From contig CAMDNJ010000002.1 of NCBI GenBank assembly GCA_945902915.1, positions 1-56,833 on the forward strand: a DNA stretch of 56,833 bases, given 5' to 3'. This document shows positions 35,488 to 46,816 of this stretch, in pieces. The position numbers and the translations under genes were made by a program. The notes beneath the pieces are model-generated. The model saw only the letters and a program-made list of their open reading frames with translations, was not told the origin of the DNA and searched no databases. Each line of letters begins with the position of its first letter. The first letter of the stretch is position 1. The DNA comes from Crenothrix polyspora (GTDB lineage Bacteria > Pseudomonadota > Gammaproteobacteria > Methylococcales > Methylomonadaceae).

Positions 35488-35769
35488 TAACTGATGTTAG
35501 GCAGCCATTCAGCAGTTTAAAAAAACAAATGATGAGGTCGCTATCGCGACGATGTGTTAATCGGGTATTCGCACCCTAAGGCGAGATACTTTCTTTTGCG
35601 CAGCCTTTAGAAAGTATTTAAAGAAAAGGCGGCTTGATTGCAGCTAGTTCCTGCCCTCCTACCGACGCGCGGCATCCATGCCGCGCCCCTTCGGGCTAAT
35701 CCCAACAAAACCTGCGGTGCTAGTCGCGGCAAACGAGTGTAAAGCGCCATTACTGCGTAACATCAGTTA
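35488..35769. repeat. Family A MITE-like element, copy A3
   Basis: 282 bp with terminal repeats TAACTGATGTTAGGCAG (35488) and CTGCGTAACATCAGTTA (ending 35769). It is longer than A1 and A2 because of a GC-rich insert (CGACGCGCGGCATCCATGCC). The right terminus supplies, on the minus strand, the TAA stop of mgtE (35767-35769). Confidence 0.88.
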
Positions 35770-37212
35770 TTTAATTAGAAATAAACTGGCTAGTCCTAAA
35801 AAAATAAAGAAGCCCATGGAGTCGGTGACGGCGGTCAAAATGACACTGGTACCTACTGCGGGATCTTTGCCGAATTGATGGCGTAATAAGGGTATGCCTA
35901 GGCCAAAAATAACAGCAACGAGTAGATTAATAAACATGGCGGTCGCCATAACTGCTGAAAGAGCTGGGTCTTGGTAGAGAACTAGGCTGACTAAGCCCAT
36001 AATTAAGCCGATAAAAACACCGTTGATGATGGCGAGTTTAAGTTCTTTTTTTATCAATCTGCCTACATTGCTAGGCGTGACTTGGCCTAAAGCCAGCGAT
36101 CTTATGATTAACATGCTGGTTTGATTGCCGGTATTGCCGCCCATTGCCGCAATGATGGGCATTAATGAGGCGAGCGCCACTAATTGCAAGATGATGTCTT
36201 CGAATACGCCAATAATGCGTGTTGAAGCAAAGGCGGTGGCAATATTAATTAATAACCAACCCCAGCGATTTCTGGCGCTTTTCCAAACACTGGAGAACAA
36301 ATCTTCTTCTTCACTAACGCCGGCTTGGCTGAGTAAATCTTCATCTGATTTTTCGCGGATAAAATCGAGTATATGGTCTACGCAAAGTCGTCCTTGTAGT
36401 TTGCCTTGTTTGTCGACTACAGGTGCAGAAATAAGATCATAACGCTCGAAGGCGCGAACGGCTTCAGCGGTTTCTTGATCAATCTGGAATCTTACAAAAT
36501 CCGTGACCATGACCTCAGCGACTTGTTGTGAAGGCAGATGGGTGAGTAGTCTTTGTAGTGGCAATATACCCTGAACTATATTGTTTTGATCGACAACAAA
36601 TAGCTTGTCGGTGTGGCTAGGCAGTTTTCCTAATCGTCGTATATAAGCAATGATGGCTTTTAGGTTGAGATCATTGCGGATAGTAATCATGCCGAAATCC
36701 ATCAACGCACCCACTTGGGTTTCCTGATAAGACAAGATAGCGTTTAAATGTTGGCGATCTTCGCTGTTTAATGAGCGAAGTATTTTTAGCATGGTTCTTT
36801 TCGGTAGATTGGCCGCTAGGTCGGCTATTTCGTCGGTATTTAATTTGCCGGCGACTGTGGCCAGTTCTTCGGCTGCCATGCTTGAGATCAGCGTTTGCCT
36901 GACGGCATCGGAAACTTCGAGTAAAATTTGTCCCTCATGATGCGACTTGATGGCATTCCATACGATCTGCCGTTTATCTAAAGGTAATGATTCGAGTATG
37001 AACGCGCAATCGGCAGGATGTAACAGGATAAGTTTTTCTTGTAGTCGGGCTTGATGTTGATTTTGCAGCATGGCTGCAATAAGTTCGTGGTTAACTGAGG
37101 GGCCACGTTGAACCAAGGTTGTTTCTATGCGCTGTTTTTCGAGTAAGCTGATGATCTCTTGTAATTGATGATCTAGAAATTGTGCTGAATGGCTTTGTTC
37201 AGTAGTTTCCAT
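35767..37212 (-). CDS. mgtE: Magnesium transporter MgtE
   Basis: Inner-membrane Mg2+ channel of 481 residues. In order it has the cytoplasmic N domain (superhelical, about 55-160), two CBS domains (about 165-290) that sense Mg2+, the plug helix, and five membrane segments from about 315, including LMPIIAAMGGNTGNQTS, the conserved pore region, and GTSVILTAVTDSMGFFIF near the end. All are family hallmarks. The TAA stop is donated by the terminal repeat of element A3, so the original C-terminus may have differed by a few residues. Confidence 0.95.
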   Translation of the reverse strand: METTEQSHSAQFLDHQLQEIISLLEKQRIETTLVQRGPSVNHELIAAMLQNQHQARLQEKLILLHPADCAFILESLPLDKRQIVWNAIKSHHEGQILLEVSDAVRQTLISSMAAEELATVAGKLNTDEIADLAANLPKRTMLKILRSLNSEDRQHLNAILSYQETQVGALMDFGMITIRNDLNLKAIIAYIRRLGKLPSHTDKLFVVDQNNIVQGILPLQRLLTHLPSQQVAEVMVTDFVRFQIDQETAEAVRAFERYDLISAPVVDKQGKLQGRLCVDHILDFIREKSDEDLLSQAGVSEEEDLFSSVWKSARNRWGWLLINIATAFASTRIIGVFEDIILQLVALASLMPIIAAMGGNTGNQTSMLIIRSLALGQVTPSNVGRLIKKELKLAIINGVFIGLIMGLVSLVLYQDPALSAVMATAMFINLLVAVIFGLGIPLLRHQFGKDPAVGTSVILTAVTDSMGFFIFLGLASLFLIK

Positions 37213-37339
37213 AGTGCTAGACCCATTATTAAGTTTGTGATGGTTGATTGACTGTTAGCTTAAATCAAATGCTAGCCAACGTTGTCTGTTTTTGATTAAT
37301 AATAGCCCTAATTCCAGAATTTAAGATTTTTATAACAGC

Positions 37340-39485
<2,146 letters not shown>

Positions 39486-39523
39486 TTACACGCGCCACGC
39501 TTTAAAAACCAATCGATAAAAAC

Positions 39524-39560
39524 AAAAAAAGCCCCGCCAAAAATGACGGAGCTTTTTAAA
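39524..39560 (-). terminator. Rho-independent terminator after rpmA
   Basis: On the minus strand, AAAGCTCCGTCA (from 39555) folds with TGGCGGGGC around a short loop and runs into seven T residues (39530-39524). It is the clearest intrinsic terminator of the window. It should insulate rplU-rpmA from obgE, or allow partial read-through. Confidence 0.85.
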
Positions 39561-39622
39561 AGCCACCGGCTTAAACTAATAAATCCGGTTTACATAACTT
39601 AAAGCTGTAAAGCAGTTTAAAT

Positions 39623-39880
39623 TTATGCAGCAACAATGCTGATAAATTTACGTCCTTTAGGACCTTTAACTTGAAATACGACTCTACCTTCTGCCGTCGC
39701 AAACAAGGTATGATCTTTTCCACAGCCTACATTATCGCCGGCGTGAAATTTAGTTCCACGTTGACGTACAATGATGTTTCCTGCTGCTACTAGTTCGCCA
39801 CCGTAGCGTTTGACACCTAAGCGTTTTGCATTAGAGTCACGACCGTTGCGAGTACTACCACCCGCCTTCTTATGAGCCAT
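39623..39880 (-). CDS. rpmA: 50S ribosomal protein L27
   Basis: An 85-residue ribosomal protein reaching the peptidyl-transferase centre. [20 protein letters not shown] is the invariant N-terminus, without the cleavable extension seen in Firmicutes. It follows rplU by 17 bp on the same strand, as in nearly all gammaproteobacteria, and AGGAGT precedes the ATG at a good distance. Confidence 0.98.
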   Translation of the reverse strand: MAHKKAGGSTRNGRDSNAKRLGVKRYGGELVAAGNIIVRQRGTKFHAGDNVGCGKDHTLFATAEGRVVFQVKGPKGRKFISIVAA

Positions 39881-39897
39881 TTTTAACTCCTAAAATA

Positions 39898-40209
39898 TTA
39901 AGCAGAAATGCCAGTAATCTGGATTTCAGTATAGTATTGACGATGCCCCATTTGTTTCATATGGTGCTTACGTCTTCTGAATTTAATGATTTTGATTTTG
40001 TCGTGTCTGCCTTGAGACAGAACAGTTGCTGTAACTTTGCCGCCTTCAATAAAAGGCAAGCCGATTTTAACAGTATCATCTGTTTGAATCATCAGCACTT
40101 TGTCAAATTCAATGCTATCGCCTGTGCCCAGCTCTAGTTTTTCTATTTTTAAGTAAGTACCTTCTTCAACACGGTACTGTTTACCACCTGTTTGAATTAC
40201 CGCATACAT
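39898..40209 (-). CDS. rplU: 50S ribosomal protein L21
   Basis: A 103-residue ribosomal protein starting [17 protein letters not shown], the universal L21 start, with [19 protein letters not shown] as the conserved C-terminal basic block. An upstream ATG at 40227 would add six residues. I chose 40209 because it matches the family N-terminus and has GGAG upstream. It is the first gene of rplU-rpmA and divergent from ispB. Confidence 0.98.
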   Translation of the reverse strand: MYAVIQTGGKQYRVEEGTYLKIEKLELGTGDSIEFDKVLMIQTDDTVKIGLPFIEGGKVTATVLSQGRHDKIKIIKFRRRKHHMKQMGHRQYYTEIQITGISA

Positions 40210-40472
40210 CGGCGCAAGCTCCATCAAGCATTAATCTGTTATAAACTGAACAGACGATTATATTTTTAAAGCAGAAGTTAGTCAACAATAAACTATTTTA
40301 TTTTATGTTGTTTTAACTTAAGAGTAATAAGAAAATCTTATAAAGACACCTGTACTTTTATTAATAGCATGGGCAGTTAGTTTCCTATTGGGTTATAATA
40401 ACGCAAATAGATGATGATTTATAGTTATCACTTTGAAAAATAACCTAAACTTACATATTCAGTATTAAATCA

Positions 40473-41483
40473 ATGGTATCGAACTCACAATCGCCCACGA
40501 ATACGCCCGCATCGATTGATTTTGATTCGATCAAACAATTAACGGCCATCGATGCAGTAGCTGTCGATCAACTTATTATTAATGAGTTAAGTTCAGATGT
40601 TATTCTCATTAATCAGATGGGGCGCTATATTGTCGGCAATGGTGGCAAACGTTTGCGACCCATGCTGTTATTACTTGCTGCTAAGGCCTTAGGTGGGGTT
40701 AGTGATAATCATCTAGTGCTTGCTGCTGTCATTGAGTTTATTCATACGGCAACACTATTACATGATGATGTGGTGGATGAATCTGATCTCAGACGAGGCA
40801 AAGAGTCTGCTAATGCTGTTTGGGGTAATGCAGCTAGTGTATTAGTAGGGGATTATCTTTATTCCAGTGCTTTTGAAATGATGGTCCGTACTGGCAATAT
40901 GCGGGTTATGGAGATTTTATCAAAAACCACCACCGCTATTGCAGAGGGTGAAGTATTGCAATTATTAAATTGTAATAATCCAGAGACTACAGAAGCTAAA
41001 TATTTAGAAGTTGTTGCTAGAAAAACAGCGATCTTGTTTAGTGCTGCAACTCGATTGAGTGCTGTAATAACAGGAGTCTCATCTGAGATAGAAGAAGGCT
41101 TAGCTCTATATGGACAACATTTAGGGATTGCCTTTCAATTGATTGATGATGCTCTTGATTATAAGGCAAGCCAAAGCGATTTAGGTAAGAATCTAGGTGA
41201 TGATCTTGCCGAAGGCAAACCAACCTTGCCGTTGATTTATGCCATACAAAAAGGTACTGAGCATGAAGCTTCGATTATTATTGAAGCGATAAAACACGGC
41301 AATCGTGACGTCTTTAATGAAGTGTATGCCATCGTGCAAAGTACCCAAGCTATCGCTTATACAGAACAACGTGCCGATGAAGAAGCTGAAAAAGCGATTA
41401 ATGCCTTGAGTGTTTTAGAGGAATCAGACTATAAAACGGCATTGATTCAATTGGCTAAGTTTTCTGTACAAAGAAGTTATTGA
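40473..41483 (+). CDS. ispB: Octaprenyl (polyprenyl) diphosphate synthase
   Basis: Elongates farnesyl diphosphate with isopentenyl diphosphate to the side chain of ubiquinone. The 336-residue protein has both aspartate-rich motifs of trans-prenyltransferases: LLHDDVVDESDLRRG (about 91-105) and FQLIDDALDYK (about 220). GNGGKRLRPML is the substrate-binding segment. It is divergent from rplU-rpmA, the classical arrangement. No Shine-Dalgarno sequence of strength precedes ATG 40473. Confidence 0.95.
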   Translation: MVSNSQSPTNTPASIDFDSIKQLTAIDAVAVDQLIINELSSDVILINQMGRYIVGNGGKRLRPMLLLLAAKALGGVSDNHLVLAAVIEFIHTATLLHDDVVDESDLRRGKESANAVWGNAASVLVGDYLYSSAFEMMVRTGNMRVMEILSKTTTAIAEGEVLQLLNCNNPETTEAKYLEVVARKTAILFSAATRLSAVITGVSSEIEEGLALYGQHLGIAFQLIDDALDYKASQSDLGKNLGDDLAEGKPTLPLIYAIQKGTEHEASIIIEAIKHGNRDVFNEVYAIVQSTQAIAYTEQRADEEAEKAINALSVLEESDYKTALIQLAKFSVQRSY

Positions 41484-41491
41484 TACCGTCG

Positions 41492-43156
41492 TTAATGGCT
41501 AGTCGGAAATTTATCAACTAAACCCGTCACTCGTTGCACTCTTTGCCGTACTGTACTAGAAAAAACCGCCATATTAGTAACTAATTTAATGGTCTTTTTT
41601 GCTCTAGTGATAGCGGTATAGAGTAATTCTTTCGTTAATAGGGGACTGTTAGTCTCTGGTAATATAATTAAGACCTCTTCAAACTCTGAGCCTTGGCTTT
41701 TATGTATGGTCATGGCAAAAACCGTTTCGCAATGCGGAATGCGTGCAGGTAAGTATTTTCTAATGCTACCGTCAGCTCGTTGGAAAAACACCCGAAGTTG
41801 ATCTCCTTGTTCCTTATCGCGCAAACAAATACCGATGTCACCATTGTAAAGTTGTAAATCTGCATTATTTTGAGTGATCATAATGGGGCGACCGCAATAC
41901 CATAGTCCTGATATATGGATGAGTTTTTTGTTAGATAGCGATTGCTCTACAGCATGGGTAATATCGGCTACACTATTTTTGCCCAGCCTTATTGCGCATA
42001 AGGCTTGAAAGCGATTGAAGGCTTTGTAAATGTCACTAAATTCAGCGCCTTTGGATATCAAGTGTAAATAAGCTATTTGTTGCTGAGAGATATAGTCGAT
42101 TAAATCAGTTTCTAGTAGAGCAATATTTTTATTGCCGATCTGTAATAGCTGCCAAGCCTCGCGATCTTGTTGTTGGTTGATAGCAAGCGCAAAGTTTTTT
42201 ATATCTTCATCAAAACGATGTGATTTTTGTAGCTCCAATGTTTGCTGTGGCAAAGCCATGGTAAGATCTGCCAGCACAGATCCGGATTCAACAGAGGCTA
42301 ATTGATCTTTGTCGCCCAGAAGTATGAGTTTAGCTCCCGGTTTTAAGGCGTCTAATAATTTACTCATTAATGCCAAATCAACCATTGAGGCTTCATCAAC
42401 GACAACTAGGTCGTAAACTAAAGGTTGCTTGGCGTTATGGCGGAAATAGGGAGAGGGCGGCTTTGCTCCTAATAAGCGATGCAAGGTCATCACTATTTCT
42501 GGTATAGCTGATTTTATCTCAGCCGAGCAGGGTAATGCGGTTTTGTTAAAGCCTATGGATTCTTGTAAGCGCATAGCCGCTTTGCCAGTGGGTGCGGCTA
42601 GAGCAATGAGCAAGGGTTGATCTGATAGCTCTTGTAATAGGGCTAGGATTTTGACGACGGTGGTTGTTTTCCCAGTTCCTGGTCCTCCAGTAATCATGCA
42701 AAAATCTTGATTTACAGCCATGATCGCTGCCGCACGCTGCCAGTCAATGCTAGTTGAGATGCCGAAATATTTATCAAACAGAAAGCTAGAGTCGGGAGTA
42801 GTTTTCAGCTCAGGGCTAATGTTGCCTTGAGTCATTTTTGTTAGTTGCTGTGCTAAACGCTGCTCATAGAACCAATAACGATGCAGATACAAGCGATCTT
42901 GTTCAACAACTAGGGGAAGTATAGTCGTGGTGTCAGGGCTGTTAGTCAGCGTTAATGCTAATCCAGACTCTAAGATTAATGCTTGGGCTACTGCATCTAT
43001 TTGCATACAGCTGTGTCCTTGGCTTTGTTCAAATGATAATGACATCACAATATTTTCAAAGGCTAGTTTTTGCGAAGCGTCTAGTAATGAGCGTTCACTT
43101 AGAAAGCGGGCGAACACTCTATCAAGTTGGCTAAAGGTTTGTTTTTCGTAAATCAT
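41492..43156 (-). CDS. recD: Exodeoxyribonuclease V alpha subunit (RecD)
   Basis: The 5'-3' helicase subunit of RecBCD, used in double-strand break repair. The 554-residue protein has the Walker A motif GGPGTGKTTTVVK near 158-170, VVDEASMVDLALM (motif II), GDKDQLASVESGSVL (motif III) and the C-terminal UvrD-like block AMTIHKSQGSEFEEV and LLYTAITRAKKTI. It is slightly shorter than E. coli RecD (608). It stands alone here; recB lies 7.5 kb away on the other strand and recC is not in the window. The stop is 9 bp after the convergent ispB stop. Confidence 0.94.
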   Translation of the reverse strand: MIYEKQTFSQLDRVFARFLSERSLLDASQKLAFENIVMSLSFEQSQGHSCMQIDAVAQALILESGLALTLTNSPDTTTILPLVVEQDRLYLHRYWFYEQRLAQQLTKMTQGNISPELKTTPDSSFLFDKYFGISTSIDWQRAAAIMAVNQDFCMITGGPGTGKTTTVVKILALLQELSDQPLLIALAAPTGKAAMRLQESIGFNKTALPCSAEIKSAIPEIVMTLHRLLGAKPPSPYFRHNAKQPLVYDLVVVDEASMVDLALMSKLLDALKPGAKLILLGDKDQLASVESGSVLADLTMALPQQTLELQKSHRFDEDIKNFALAINQQQDREAWQLLQIGNKNIALLETDLIDYISQQQIAYLHLISKGAEFSDIYKAFNRFQALCAIRLGKNSVADITHAVEQSLSNKKLIHISGLWYCGRPIMITQNNADLQLYNGDIGICLRDKEQGDQLRVFFQRADGSIRKYLPARIPHCETVFAMTIHKSQGSEFEEVLIILPETNSPLLTKELLYTAITRAKKTIKLVTNMAVFSSTVRQRVQRVTGLVDKFPTSH

Positions 43157-43307
43157 AGGGCCGAACTCATTAGATGTTTTTAGTTAGCAATAGGCACTTG
43201 AGCCCATATTTGGTTAAAGCAAAATAAGCTTAATGGTTTAATTTTTTTAGAACTTAAAGCGCATCATTATAATCGATAGCCTCTTTTTAAGGTTAAATAC
43301 CACTAGC

Positions 43308-44405
43308 ATGTCTATACCCATAGAGCATTTTTCAAAACAACAAACGACAATCCTAAAGGGATTGGGTATTTTGTTAATTGTCTTGCATAATTTTTATCAT
43401 AATTTAACGCCTGTTATGGGTGAAAATGAATTTAGCTTTTCTGAAGATATATTCTGGAATTATTATCTCGTTTTGCAATCTAGCCCAGAACACGTGCTTA
43501 GGTTGTTATTTAGTTATTTTGGTCATTATGGTGTTCAGGTGTTTATATTTTTTAGTGGCTATGGTTTAACCAGAAAATACGATCATCAGCCCATTATCAT
43601 GAGTCAATTTCTAATAGGCCGGATAAAAAAGCTTTACCTGTCTTTTTTATTTTGTATAGCGCTTTATATGGTCTTGGGTTTAGTAAAAGCCGAATTCCTG
43701 ACAGATGAAAAAGTATTTTATTGGGATAGCTTACTTTGGAAGGTTTTGCTAATCTCGAACTTTATACCAGGGCAAGCATTGATGCCAGTAGGGCCGTGGT
43801 GGTTTATAGTCTTTATTTTTCAGGTATATGTACTCTTCCCTTGGCTTTTAAAGTCTTATCAAAAACTGGGCGCTAAGTTTCTTGTTTTCGTTTCTTTACT
43901 AGGGATATTACTGGAGTTTCAGTTTAATACTCACTTAATAACGCAACAGCTTAATATTAATTATACGATTTTTGGCCATTTACCTGTGCTATGTTTAGGG
44001 ATGTTCTTTGCTAAGCAAGAGCGCATAGATTCGCTGGCTTTGTCTGTAGGAATCAGTCTGAGCCTTTGTGTGTTGCTGCTGGCAAATTTTGAAAAAGCTG
44101 CTTGGGTGTTAAGTAATGCTGCGCTGGTGATTATCTTTTTGTCGATATCAACTAAACTATTTAAGCTGTTGTCGTCATGGCACTTAATAGAAAGCTGTTT
44201 ATTGTTTTATGGCAAACTGTCATTTCACTTGTTTCTGGTTAGTGGTTTTTTACGTTCGCCTTTTCATAATATTGCAGAAAGCTATCATTTTTGGTGGCTA
44301 GACAATTTAGCAGCTTTAATGTGTTTATTATTTTCTACTCTGAGTGCTATTGCTTTTTTGCGGCTAGATGATAAATTACGCTATATTGTTTGCAAAGCAG
44401 CATAA
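43308..44405 (+). CDS. Acyltransferase family 3 membrane protein
   Basis: A 365-residue inner-membrane protein with about ten hydrophobic segments. The N-terminus has KGLGILLIVLHNFYHN, where family members place the catalytic His, and FGHYGVQVFIFFSGYGLTRKY, the conserved second block of the OafA/YrhL-type acyltransferase-3 family. Such proteins move acyl groups to extracytoplasmic polysaccharide or lipid. The acceptor is unknown. It is followed on the same strand by a small membrane-anchored unknown (44583). The ATG at 43308 has a weak ribosome-binding site. Confidence 0.87.
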   Translation: MSIPIEHFSKQQTTILKGLGILLIVLHNFYHNLTPVMGENEFSFSEDIFWNYYLVLQSSPEHVLRLLFSYFGHYGVQVFIFFSGYGLTRKYDHQPIIMSQFLIGRIKKLYLSFLFCIALYMVLGLVKAEFLTDEKVFYWDSLLWKVLLISNFIPGQALMPVGPWWFIVFIFQVYVLFPWLLKSYQKLGAKFLVFVSLLGILLEFQFNTHLITQQLNINYTIFGHLPVLCLGMFFAKQERIDSLALSVGISLSLCVLLLANFEKAAWVLSNAALVIIFLSISTKLFKLLSSWHLIESCLLFYGKLSFHLFLVSGFLRSPFHNIAESYHFWWLDNLAALMCLLFSTLSAIAFLRLDDKLRYIVCKAA

Positions 44406-44582
44406 GTGATGCTTGTTTATTATGATTGGAATATGCTGGTGTTTCTGTGAATCGCTCCTTGATTATCGTATCCGTATTTTTAATATGATTGGCCTAATAA
44501 AGTTGTTTTCCTATCAATTTCAGTACTTCAGAAAGTTCAATAAGTCTTTGTCCTTAATTATAAATACTAGAGCAAAGCTAAT

Positions 44583-45068
44583 ATGATAGCCTGTCGCATA
44601 TTGCCATTATGTTTTGCAATAATTACGTGGTTTTTTCTAACTGGACTGATGTTGTTGGATGATCAGGAAATGGCCTTAGTCAATAAGCAGAAGGTAACAA
44701 TAAATCCTATTTCAAACGACGCTGAAAACGATGCACAGCCACTAAAAACGAAAGCTGCTGAAAAGCTTGTTAAAGTGCGATCTAAAAAAACGGCAAAGCT
44801 TGAAGATAACAGCAAGCCCCAGTTGCTCATACAAAATGAACAAACTAATGCACTGGATCTTTCTATTCCCTTTAAAGCCAATGAAAAATTTGATCTTGAA
44901 AAAAAGTGGTTAATTCCTCACAAAACCTTAGATGTTTTTGCCGTTGATCCTAATAAGAAATCGAGATCACTAGAATTGAAGGGTGAAATGCTAAAGTCTC
45001 CTGATCCGCAACCAGAAAAGCGAAAGTCAGTAGATGGTGCGAGGGTTAGTATCAATATTAAGCTTTGA
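44583..45068 (+). CDS. Small membrane-anchored protein of unknown function
   Basis: A 161-residue protein with one N-terminal hydrophobic segment (residues 5-25). A lysine-rich, probably disordered linker follows (about 30-80, with KLVKVRSKKTAKLED), and then a short C-terminal region containing LDLSIPFKANEKFDLEK and VSINIKL. A single-pass protein with most residues outside the membrane is the likely topology. No family is recognised. It lies 177 bp downstream of the acyltransferase gene on the same strand and may depend on it functionally. Family B element B3 begins 36 bp after its stop. Confidence 0.6.
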   Translation: MIACRILPLCFAIITWFFLTGLMLLDDQEMALVNKQKVTINPISNDAENDAQPLKTKAAEKLVKVRSKKTAKLEDNSKPQLLIQNEQTNALDLSIPFKANEKFDLEKKWLIPHKTLDVFAVDPNKKSRSLELKGEMLKSPDPQPEKRKSVDGARVSINIKL

Positions 45069-45103
45069 GGGTTATGGGCATTAAGCTTGCATTGAGCTTC
45101 ATT

Positions 45104-45289
45104 GGCTATCCTTAAAGTGCGACAGTTTGTGCGAAGACGAAAGGCACAGGGCGAAGGGTTAAGCCTAGGGGGCTAGTAACTTAAGGCGAGAAGGCATAAT
45201 CTTTTACCTTTCGCCTTTTGTCTGTGCACAAGACAGCTCAATCTAAAAGTGAACGTTTAATCTAAATGCCCCATCTTAAATTGTTAGCC
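45104..45289. repeat. Family B MITE-like element, copy B3
   Basis: It runs from GGCTATCCTTAAAG (degenerate left end, 45104) to CTTAAATTGTTAGCC (ending 45289). The interior carries GGGCGAAGGGTTAAGCCTAG, GGGGGCTAGTAACTTAAGGCG and CCTTTCGCCTTTTGTCTGTG, matching B1 and B2. It fills the gap between two convergent genes and ends two bases before the stop of the 45292 gene. Confidence 0.82.
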
Positions 45290-45291
45290 AC

Positions 45292-45720
45292 CTAATCTAA
45301 CCATTCAATTATATGGTCTTCTAGGTCTAAGTTAGGTGATTCTTTAATGGCATAGCGATGAATGGATATACCGGCCTTTTTAACGCTAGTAGTACGACCC
45401 GATATCAAAGGATGCCAACTAGGTAGTTCTTGCTGGTCATTAACTAAGCGATAAGCGCAGGTGGCGGGTAACCAATGATATTGCGTAAAATCAAAACGCT
45501 TTAAATTCAAACATTCTGGTACTAATTGACTGCGTTCAGTATAGCGAGTGCAGCGACAGGTCTTAAGATCAATGAGTTTACAGGCCACATTGGTATAAGC
45601 AATTTCTCCGGTATCTTCATCTTCTAGTTTGTGTAAACAGCATTTTCCGCAACCATCACATAATGATTCCCATTCTTCGGTGCTCATCTCGCTTAGTTTT
45701 TTTGTTTTCCAAAAGCTCAT
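45292..45720 (-). CDS. YcgN-like cysteine-cluster protein (UPF0260)
   Basis: A 142-residue cytoplasmic protein of the YkgJ/YcgN family. It has a CxxCxxCC-type cysteine cluster, CDGCGKCCLHKLED near residues 21-34, with further cysteines in TNVACKLIDLKTCRCTRYTER, suggesting metal or Fe-S binding. WLPATCAYRL and WHPLISG are conserved blocks. The function is unproven. The stop TAG is directly followed by repeat B3. It is downstream of the CarH-like regulator on the same strand, 59 bp apart. Confidence 0.9.
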   Translation of the reverse strand: MSFWKTKKLSEMSTEEWESLCDGCGKCCLHKLEDEDTGEIAYTNVACKLIDLKTCRCTRYTERSQLVPECLNLKRFDFTQYHWLPATCAYRLVNDQQELPSWHPLISGRTTSVKKAGISIHRYAIKESPNLDLEDHIIEWLD

Positions 45721-45778
45721 GCTGGATTTAATAAAGTAATAAGGCGGTCATGGTTAAATAAGTGATGAAGAACACGAC

Positions 45779-46750
45779 TCAGCATGAGTTTTTCTGACTT
45801 TGCGCCAATTCTTTTAGTAGTTCTCTAAAGTGCTGGTAACTGTGAATAGTTAATACGCCAATTTCACTAAGTAGTCCTTGAAAATGCCAGGCAGCCCTAC
45901 CACCCACGATAAGAGCGACATCATTGCCGATTAATTTTTTGAGTCTTCGTAGTTCTTTATGTACAAGATGATCATCGCTAGCAAAGCTAAGGCTGAGAGT
46001 CAGAGCCTGTGCATCAACGTATTTAACCGCGATAGCAATTTCTTCAGCCGGTAAGTCGGCACCTAAATAAGTCACTTGCCAGCCGCTAAACTCTGCCATG
46101 ATGGCTGCTAACATGGCACCTAATTCATGAAGTTGACCCATGGGCGTAGTGACTACCATTCTGGGGGCGTTGGCTGGACTAGGGCTGTTGTTGCGTAAAA
46201 TATAGGTTAAGGAGCGAATAACGGATGAGGCCATGTGTTCATGTACAGGTCTTAGCTCGCCTTCTGTCCAGCTTTTACCAATTTGGCTCAATAAAGGCGT
46301 TAATAAATGCTCAATAAAGGTTTCAGTGCCTAATTCTACAATGGCATTTTCAAAATGTGTTTCTAGTAATTTCGCATCAAAAGCTAATACGGCTGCATAA
46401 CATTTTTCTATGTAATCTTCGGTAATATGAGACTGATTTCGCTTTGAATTGAGTGCCTGAGGCAAAGGCGTCGGGCTGGTATCACACTCTTCTTTCAGCA
46501 GCGTTTTTAGATCACTCAGCGAGAACAAAGCAATTAGGCTAATACTGTGGCCATTAGTTGTGGCTTTATGGAGTAGTTTTAAGCGAGCAATGTCTTGGTC
46601 ATTATAGACCCTGTGTCCACCGGCAGTGCGTGTGGGTGTAACGGCTTGATAGCGACGCTCCCAAGCTCTGACTAAGTCAGATTTAACGCCTGATCTTTTA
46701 GAAACTGTACTGATTAAATATTGTCCTAAGTCGTCATTAAATTCGGCCAT
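45779..46750 (-). CDS. MerR-type regulator with B12-binding domain (CarH/LitR-like)
   Basis: A 323-residue regulator with an N-terminal MerR helix-turn-helix (residues 10-80, VKSDLVRAWERRYQAVTPTRTAGGHRVY). The light-sensing helical bundle has the CarH motif W-x9-EH, with Trp161 and Glu171-His172 in WTEGELRPVHEH. A Rossmann B12-binding domain follows, with His208 in GQLHELGAM as the expected lower ligand and LGADLPAEEI. In CarH, adenosylcobalamin binding makes a DNA-bound tetramer that light breaks down. All residues needed for that appear present, so a B12-dependent photoreceptor is a reasonable inference. The target genes are unknown; carotenoid or photolyase genes are not adjacent. It is divergent from nadE. 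Confidence 0.85.
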   Translation of the reverse strand: MAEFNDDLGQYLISTVSKRSGVKSDLVRAWERRYQAVTPTRTAGGHRVYNDQDIARLKLLHKATTNGHSISLIALFSLSDLKTLLKEECDTSPTPLPQALNSKRNQSHITEDYIEKCYAAVLAFDAKLLETHFENAIVELGTETFIEHLLTPLLSQIGKSWTEGELRPVHEHMASSVIRSLTYILRNNSPSPANAPRMVVTTPMGQLHELGAMLAAIMAEFSGWQVTYLGADLPAEEIAIAVKYVDAQALTLSLSFASDDHLVHKELRRLKKLIGNDVALIVGGRAAWHFQGLLSEIGVLTIHSYQHFRELLKELAQSQKNSC

Positions 46751-46780
46751 AAGTTGCTTCTTTGCATCAAAACGAAAGGC

Positions 46781-46816
46781 TTTATACTAACATAAACTTA
46801 TACAAAACATTGACAA
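46781..46816. promoter_or_regulatory. Possible autoregulatory operator and promoter of the CarH-like gene
   Basis: On the minus strand a TATAAA (46786-46781) lies 30 bp before the regulator start. Directly upstream, plus-strand ACTTATACAAAACATTGACA carries two T-N-N-ACA elements 11 bp apart (ACA at 46802 and 46813), with another ACA at 46790. CarH-type repressors bind 11-bp direct repeats, so this is a candidate site. This is inference. Confidence 0.35.

Noticed and set aside
44583-45068. TonB-like energy transducer
   Set aside because: It has one membrane helix and a charged linker but lacks the proline-rich linker and conserved C-terminal YP motif, and no ExbB/ExbD is nearby.
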